NCBI RefSeq assembly: GCF_009937765.1
Contig: NZ_CP047089.1
Location: 2,664,272-2,728,271 of the forward strand
Length of the DNA stretch: 64,000 nt
Direction of reading: 5' to 3'
From: Bacillus pumilus
GTDB taxonomy: Bacteria; Bacillota; Bacilli; Bacillales; Bacillaceae
In this document: positions 59,801 through 64,000 of the stretch, in pieces
Layout of the letters: each line of letters begins with the position of its first letter
How positions within the stretch are numbered: the stretch's first letter is position 1
Program-made: the position numbers and the translations under genes
The notes under the pieces: model-generated
Databases searched by the model: none
What the model was told of the DNA's origin: nothing
Seen by the model: the letters and a program-made list of their open reading frames with translations, nothing else

Positions 59801-59947
59801 TGCTTTTGAAAATTCAAATTGAAAGATCGGTCCTAATTCGTCTGCCAGCCGCCAAAAGGTTTGAGAAAGCTCCCCCTTTTTGATATGAGGAATATTTTTA
59901 AAAGGTCCGTATGTTTTTGGTTTTGGAATGATTGATGTTTGTTGCAT
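56804..59947 (-). CDS. cypB: Self-sufficient fatty-acid hydroxylase, cytochrome P450 CYP102A plus reductase
   Basis: 1047-residue fusion like P450 BM3. P450 domain 1-470: I-helix AGHETT (about 266-271), E-R-R elements and heme Cys402 in FGNGQRACIGMQ. Then an FMN flavodoxin domain (LVLYGSNLGTAQQIANEL) and an FAD/NADPH domain (RYYSISSSP, GPGTGIAPFRGF, YVCGDGKVMAPDV). It hydroxylates long-chain fatty acids near the omega end with NADPH. ATG 59947 after AGGGAGCGGG. It lies 21 bases after a FatR-type repressor gene, the yrhI-yrhJ arrangement of B. subtilis; choice between cypB and cypD names rests on that context. Confidence 0.95.
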   Translation of the reverse strand: MQQTSIIPKPKTYGPFKNIPHIKKGELSQTFWRLADELGPIFQFEFSKATSIFVSSHELAKEVFDESRFDKFIGSSLNKVRTFSGDGLFTSWTEEPNWRKAHHILMPAFSQQAMKGYHEMMLDIATQLVQKWQRTGRDEEIEVAEDMTKLTLDTIGLCGFDFRFNSFYKENQHPFIESMLNGLNEAMEQASRLPVADKLMIKRRKKFEENVDFMKTLVDDIIQERRKQDKTGNDLLSLMLHAKDPETGERLSDENIRYQIITFLIAGHETTSGLLSFAIYFLLKNPEKLKKAVQEADDVLQGELPTFKQVQKLTYTRMVLNEALRLWPTAPTFSLYAKEDTIIGGKYSIKKNQSVSVLLPKLHRDQAVWGGDAEEFKPERFLHPEKIPQHAYKPFGNGQRACIGMQFALHEATMVLAMVLHNMELIDHTSYELNLKESLTIKPNDFKIKVRPRKQQLFMAPPKEETKKSTTIEESKVKSHGTPLLVLYGSNLGTAQQIANELAEDGKAKGFDVTTAPLDDYARQLPDKGAVLIVTASYNGHPPDHAKTFVDWVTQDKEKDLTNVTFAVFGCGDRNWASTYQRIPRLIDEALESKGAKRVADLGEGDAGGDMDEDKETFQKIVFEQLAKEFQLTFQEKGKETPKLSVAYTNELVERPVAKTYGAFSAVVLKNEELQSQKSERKTRHIELRLPEGKKYKEGDHIGIVPKNRDVLVQRVIDRFNLDPKQHIKLSSEKEANHLPLGQPIQVRELLASHVELQEPATRTQLRELASYTVCPPHRVELEQMAGEAYQEAILKKRVTMLDLLDQYEACEMPFAHFLALLPGLKPRYYSISSSPKIDEKRVSITVAVVKGKAWSGRGEYAGVASNYLCDLQKGEEVACFLHEAQAGFQLPPSSETPMIMIGPGTGIAPFRGFVQAREVWQKEGKRLGEAHLYFGCRHPHEDDLYFEEMQLAAQKGVVHIRRAYSRHKDQKVYVQHLLKEDGGMLIKLLDEGAYLYVCGDGKVMAPDVESTLIDLYQHEKQCSKEDAENWLTTLANNNRYVKDVWS

Positions 59948-59968
59948 GGTCCCGCTCCCTTTCATTCA

Positions 59969-60547
59969 TTAAGATGCAACGCTGATAGCGCGCCATAAAC
60001 TTTGCTCAATGTCCTCTAGAAATTCACCTGTTGGCTCTATTCCGTCTGCAAGAATTTGTTTATGCAGCTGTACAAAGGCACCAAATACAATCGATAAAAT
60101 GGTTCTACCTGAGAGATTTGGATGAATCCCATCCCTTTTTCCTTCTTCAAAGATCAGGAATAGCTCATGTAACAAATGCTGCATTTTCTCTTTGCTCGTC
60201 TCGTCTAAGTAATGGGATCGTCTATCAATTTCTAAAAAATATAGCCCGCTTGGATTCTCCTTTGTAAATAAAACGAGGCAATAGAATACATGCTTAAAGT
60301 ACGCACGGATACTTGCCTTTGGATCTGGACTGTTTGTGTTCATTTTTTCGATAAAAGCAGAAAGGCTACGCTGATACAAAATATTGACGAGTGCCTCTTT
60401 ACTGTCGAAATAACGGTAAATGGTTCCTGCTCCGACGTTTGCTCTTTTTGAAATCATCGGCATCGTGGTGCCATCAAATCCCCGTTCAATAAATAAGTCT
60501 AGTGAAGCCTTCATGATCTGTTCTTGTTTATCAGTCACTGCTGGCAC
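59969..60547 (-). CDS. fatR: TetR-family repressor of the P450 gene (FatR/Bm3R1 type)
   Basis: 192 residues. Helix-turn-helix QIMKASLDLFIERGFDGTTMPMISKRANVGAGTIYRYFDSKEALV. Like FatR and Bm3R1 it precedes a CYP102A gene in one operon and would release DNA when it binds fatty acids. The start is GTG 60547 after AGGAGGGGAT. A palindrome at 60570-60587, matching the known Bm3R1 operator core, lies just upstream. Confidence 0.92.
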   Translation of the reverse strand: MPAVTDKQEQIMKASLDLFIERGFDGTTMPMISKRANVGAGTIYRYFDSKEALVNILYQRSLSAFIEKMNTNSPDPKASIRAYFKHVFYCLVLFTKENPSGLYFLEIDRRSHYLDETSKEKMQHLLHELFLIFEEGKRDGIHPNLSGRTILSIVFGAFVQLHKQILADGIEPTGEFLEDIEQSLWRAISVAS

Positions 60548-60569
60548 TTCATCCCCTCCTCATCTAATA

Positions 60570-60587
60570 GGAATGAACATTCATTCC
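60570..60587. promoter_or_regulatory. FatR/Bm3R1 operator
   Basis: GGAATGAACATTCATTCC: 8-base arms perfectly inverted around CA. From memory the B. megaterium Bm3R1 site is CGGAATGAACGTTCATTCCG, differing only at the centre and outermost bases. Confidence 0.85.
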
Positions 60588-60772
60588 GCATGCGGTATAT
60601 TATATTAATATTTTAATTTCTTCTATATATACTTAAACATACTTATTTTTCTTCGTCATCACATTTTCTGAAAATAATAATAATTAAGAAATGGTGCCTA
60701 GTCAGTCAGCACCCAAAGGACTCAGAAACATTGACAGATATGTGTCATGCAGGTGACTTCAGCACTACACCT

Positions 60773-61483
60773 TCATTCTTGATCAATCGGAGAGTGAATG
60801 TGGTCGTCATATGTATCAATATATAAACTGCCATTACTTGAGCGAACTGCGTATACAATGTCCTTTAAGGAGAGCTGCCTTTTCTTAAGCTCTTCATCTA
60901 TCCATTCCACAGTTAATTGATTTTCTTGAATGTTTTTCAAAATGAGCTTTCCGTCCATGATCACTTCGATCGGCATGTAGACCTCGGCCTTCTTATACAA
61001 TTGAAGATCCTTTCGAGTGACATTTTCAAATGAAGGATATTTTTTCACTGACATATGTCCATCTGTTTCGATCATGGCAAATTCAACTTCGCTAATATCA
61101 AAAATGTCTTTTTCTCTCAGCTGCTGATTTAAATAATCAAGGGTATACCTCATTCCCTTCATATTCTCTTAAAGAATTTTGCCATTTTGTATGACAAGGG
61201 TTGGTTTACCAGCCATAAATCCTCTCAATTTCCGGCTCCTTAAAGCAATCAGTGAAATCACATAAATGATGATGACAAGTGTGACAAAGGAAATCGTCGT
61301 GTGATGAAATGGAAGCGTTGTATTAAACGCGAGACTCGCCGCAATTGAACCTAAGCTGATGGCTGCTATAAAATCAAAAATATTCATTTGAGCAATGGTT
61401 TGCTTTCCAAGAAGACGTGCTCCGCCAAATAAAATCGCAAAAGCAAACATCGTCCGTAAAATGACTTCAATATGGTCAGGCAT
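60773..61483 (-). pseudogene. DUF421 (YetF-like) membrane protein gene interrupted by a stop codon
   Basis: The first 104 codons give the usual DUF421 membrane domain (RTMFAFAILFGGARLLGKQT, FDFIAAISLGSIAASLAF) and end ...VIQNGKIL, then TAA (61171-61169). The same frame goes on with EN-MKGMRYTLDYLNQQLREK and the cytoplasmic YetF domain to 60773. A single codon change (for example GAA to TAA) explains it. Re-initiation at ATG 61162 or at the following AAGGGAATG is possible, so two peptides may be made. Function of the family is unknown. Confidence 0.75.
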
Positions 61484-61505
61484 GTCAGGGCCACCCCTTT
61501 CATTT

Positions 61506-61546
61506 GCAACAAAAAAAGCCTTTTCCTTAGAAAAGACTCCTTTTTA
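61506..61546 (-). terminator. Probable terminator of the RNA-repair gene
   Basis: Imperfect stem AAAGGAGTCTTTTC / GAAAAGGCTTTT on the minus strand with seven Ts. Confidence 0.55.
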
Positions 61547-61548
61547 GA

Positions 61549-63765
61549 CTATGCATTTATTCCATCTTTATTCAACTGGGCAGCATCGCTTTGCTCAAAT
61601 TGTGAGCGCAACTCGATAATAGAGCTATTTCTCACAGCATGGGCATCTTGCTCAAGAAGCCACGTATAAAATCTAGCTTGCTCTGCTGTTTGCAATGCTA
61701 GCATATATTTTTGCGTGGAACGCTTCTCTGCAACGCGCTGCTTGATCGCGCGCATCTGCTTCCAGAATTGATAATAAGGAAGTTTGAGCTTGGTCATAAA
61801 GCCGCGATGATCCTCAATGACATATCCCTCTTCTTTAATCGAATCGTCATGAGAAACGGCCTGATACCATTTATAAAAAGACGTCCAATCTTGGAACACA
61901 GCCACTTCCTGCTTGCTGGATATTCCAAGCTGTTCGCTTACTCTTTGCACTTCAGTAAATGGTGCCTTTTCATAGCTTAGCTGACGCTTCACAATATCAA
62001 GTAAAATGAGTTGATCACGATCATATGTGATAATATGTGGGTCTTTCTTTGGCAAAATGACTTCAAACACAAGAGATACATTGTGGTCACGTACGTATGA
62101 TTTGATGTAGTCGACCTGCACGTCTCCGAATGTCTGATAGAATAACTCTTCCACCCAAGAAGCATGCTGATTTTGCTTCACATGAGATGTATACGATTTA
62201 GACGTAAACACCAATTCATCTTCCATTTCGTTATACCCAACCGTCCCTAAATATCCATTTGCTTTATCATAGACGGTAACAGGAAATTGAAGGTGGTTCA
62301 CTAAATGATGCATTTTTGTCTCAGGACGCTCATCAATGTTAAAAAATTTGTTGTAGCTTCTTGAAACAATCTGTTTTGACACCATATTGACAAACAAGCC
62401 TCTTGCCTTTACATTCACATCATCCCATTGCCGCTCACTAAACGCTTTTTTCGTAAAATTAAAAGATGAAATATGATGCGGAAGCTTTAATTCCTGTACA
62501 TATTCATGCTGATCTAAGTGAGCTAAAAAGTCGTCCAGTGAAATATCTGGTTGAATGGCAGCCGATGTCTTTTTCTCAGAAGCTCTATAGACTGGGTTGT
62601 CGATTTCATGAGTCTCAATCCCGTCAGCTGTGATTTTCAACACCCTCAGCTGTCCCCCGAATTCAACCTGACCCTCTAGATTATAAGACCTTTCCGCTGC
62701 TTGAGTAGGTAGCCTGTATAAATTGCGATGCCCGTGAATTTGAATAACATCTAATCCAGCGGTATTTTGAACAAACAAGTGATCAATGTCATCTGAATAT
62801 TCACCTACACCGTGGATGAGCTGCTGTGTTGAGACATGTAGAAGATCTTCTGGCAAATGAGCAAGACCTCCGTGGGTAACAAGAAATGTCTTGCCATGGT
62901 ACGTAAAATAAGTAAGCTGATGAAATGTTCTGACAAACTTCCGTACTTCTTTTAAATCAAACTCTGCTGCTTCAATTTCAGGTGCTGTATGCCTGTTAAA
63001 CATATTGCTTCTTACTTTTTCACCATGTGCAAACCGGTATAAATGCTGATCATGATTACCCTCAATCACAATGACATTCCGGCATTCTCTATGTGCGAGC
63101 ATCCATTCTAATACTTCCTTGTTTTCTATTCCTCTATCAAGCAAATCACCTGCAAAGATATAAAGTTCATTTTCTTTAATGTCTCCTTGCAAATAGGTGG
63201 TCAGAGCGGTATGACAGCCGTGAATATCTCCAAAGACATGAATAGCCTCATATTGATCGAAGGATCGAGGCTGATAGGTCATCACTTGCGAATATTCCTC
63301 AGGCTGCAAGACCGTCACCCATGATGGGACCTTTTCTGTTTTTAACCGCTCGTTCATTTGATATAAAACAGACTCCCGTACAACTTTGTGAGCTTCACGT
63401 GAGCGATTTTGCAGGAGAGCTGTTTCAAGCGGCACCTGCGTGAAGTCGATGACATACACTCTGTAACGATACGATGTGGCCAGCGATTTATATTGAGATA
63501 TCGATTTGCTTGAAATATGCGTGGCATCGACCACAGTAAAGTCTCCGCGTTCCATACGTGCTGTAAGCAATTCAAATAATAAAGACCAGACTTTGTGGTC
63601 ATGTTTGCTTGAAATTTCTGGTTTCCCATTGACAGATAACTGAGGGGGCTGGGTCAAAAGACGGATTTGATCCGCTGATAACGTGTAAGGCTCTAAGCCT
63701 TGGGCTTTGATCCAAGTTGATTTCCCTACGCCTGGGAGACCTCGTAAAAGGACTAAAGTTCTCAT
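61549..63765 (-). CDS. Trifunctional RNA repair protein: P-loop kinase, metallophosphatase and Rnl1-type RNA ligase
   Basis: 738 residues, three domains. Kinase (1-165): Walker A GLPGVGKST at 9-17 and VVDATH at 78-83, as in polynucleotide kinases. Phosphatase (about 172-385): calcineurin-like motifs GDIHG (179-183), GDLLDRG (206-212), GNHD (236-239), THGG (297-300) and HGH (344-346). Ligase (about 430-690): KFFNIDE at 473-479, nucleotidyl-transferase motif I KANG with Lys501, motif III VFEVILP (566-572), motif IV EEGYVIE (645-651), motif V MTKLKLPYY (657-665), as in T4 RNA ligase 1 and tRNA ligases. One protein could thus add 5'-phosphate, remove 2',3'-phosphate and seal RNA breaks. A start ATG 63765 follows AAAGGAGA. 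The substrate is unknown; single-gene unit. Confidence 0.85.
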   Translation of the reverse strand: MRTLVLLRGLPGVGKSTWIKAQGLEPYTLSADQIRLLTQPPQLSVNGKPEISSKHDHKVWSLLFELLTARMERGDFTVVDATHISSKSISQYKSLATSYRYRVYVIDFTQVPLETALLQNRSREAHKVVRESVLYQMNERLKTEKVPSWVTVLQPEEYSQVMTYQPRSFDQYEAIHVFGDIHGCHTALTTYLQGDIKENELYIFAGDLLDRGIENKEVLEWMLAHRECRNVIVIEGNHDQHLYRFAHGEKVRSNMFNRHTAPEIEAAEFDLKEVRKFVRTFHQLTYFTYHGKTFLVTHGGLAHLPEDLLHVSTQQLIHGVGEYSDDIDHLFVQNTAGLDVIQIHGHRNLYRLPTQAAERSYNLEGQVEFGGQLRVLKITADGIETHEIDNPVYRASEKKTSAAIQPDISLDDFLAHLDQHEYVQELKLPHHISSFNFTKKAFSERQWDDVNVKARGLFVNMVSKQIVSRSYNKFFNIDERPETKMHHLVNHLQFPVTVYDKANGYLGTVGYNEMEDELVFTSKSYTSHVKQNQHASWVEELFYQTFGDVQVDYIKSYVRDHNVSLVFEVILPKKDPHIITYDRDQLILLDIVKRQLSYEKAPFTEVQRVSEQLGISSKQEVAVFQDWTSFYKWYQAVSHDDSIKEEGYVIEDHRGFMTKLKLPYYQFWKQMRAIKQRVAEKRSTQKYMLALQTAEQARFYTWLLEQDAHAVRNSSIIELRSQFEQSDAAQLNKDGINA

Positions 63766-63875
63766 ATTGGTTCTCCTTTAATAAGTGATATTTTACCTAT
63801 TATAGATAAATAATGGATAAATCTCAATCTTTTATTGATTATGGTAATATATAGATAGAAAGGGAGGTTTTACGT

Positions 63876-64000
63876 ATGTCTAACGGAGAGAATATGGCAT
63901 TTAACATAGGTGATCTTCTATTTCAAGTGTTCTCTCTTCTATTCATCGCTACGATCGTGACGATCATTGTCATCGCTTTTCGAATGATCAGAAGAAAACG
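63876..64000 (+). CDS. Small membrane protein, DUF4083-like (partial)
   Basis: Starts at ATG 63876 after AAAGGGAGG and runs off the window. MSNGENMAFNIGDLLFQVFS then LLFIATIVTIIVIAFRMIRR is a single membrane helix with a basic end, similar to the DUF4083 family of short Bacillus proteins. Only the first 41 codons are visible. Confidence 0.6.
   Translation, partial: MSNGENMAFNIGDLLFQVFSLLFIATIVTIIVIAFRMIRRK

Overview
The window is a low-GC Firmicute chromosome segment, almost certainly from the Bacillus pumilus group (B. pumilus, safensis or altitudinis). From memory, the gene order parC-parE-yneT-plsY-yneR-yneQ-yneP-tlp-sspN-yneN-citB-sspO-sspP-cotM-yneK-ccdC-ccdA-yneF-sirA-tkt-ynzC-yneB-yneA-lexA is the B. 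subtilis backbone order. The secreted glutamyl endopeptidase matches the B. intermedius/B. pumilus enzyme as I remember it.

Region by region. 0-6.3 kb: sugar and hemicellulose use (melA, iolA, secreted xylan enzymes xynD and xynC). 6.3-13.6 kb: a two-component system facing a small DUF4870 membrane protein, then a beta-glucoside PTS operon (antiterminator, EIIBCA, 6-phospho-beta-glucosidase) carrying two ribonucleic antiterminator/terminator switches. 13.7-30.6 kb: an accessory stretch in which six transcription regulators (MerR, TetR, two MarR, DauR/YheO type, HxlR) sit beside redox or detoxification enzymes. It also holds a blasticidin-S deaminase and at least seven decayed genes (pentapeptide protein, PAF-AH-like hydrolase, TetR C-terminus, azlC, azlD, zinc-type alcohol dehydrogenase, maltose acetyltransferase). 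30.7-32.6 kb: an MFS transporter and two small membrane proteins.

32.7-52.8 kb is the conserved backbone: topoisomerase IV, phosphatidate synthesis, spore small proteins, aconitase, cytochrome-c maturation (apparently without ccdB/yneI), a Spo0E-like phosphatase, the replication inhibitor SirA, transketolase and the SOS genes yneAB/lexA. Readable regulatory sites include three LexA boxes between yneA and lexA, one LexA-like box upstream of parE, and a CcpC-type dyad plus half-site at citB.

52.8-64 kb: species-level genes. These are a Gly/Pro-rich hypothetical, an IseA-type autolysin inhibitor with four TGTAAY (WalR-like) hexamers, an RsbR-type stressosome protein, the secreted nuclease NucB, glutamyl endopeptidase, and the fatR-CYP102A pair with a palindromic operator. 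They are followed by a DUF421 gene interrupted by a stop codon and a 738-residue protein joining a P-loop kinase, a calcineurin-like phosphatase and a T4 Rnl1-type RNA ligase. That three-domain RNA end-healing and sealing protein is the most interesting single gene here. All identifications come from reading the sequence and recalled family knowledge; no database search was run.
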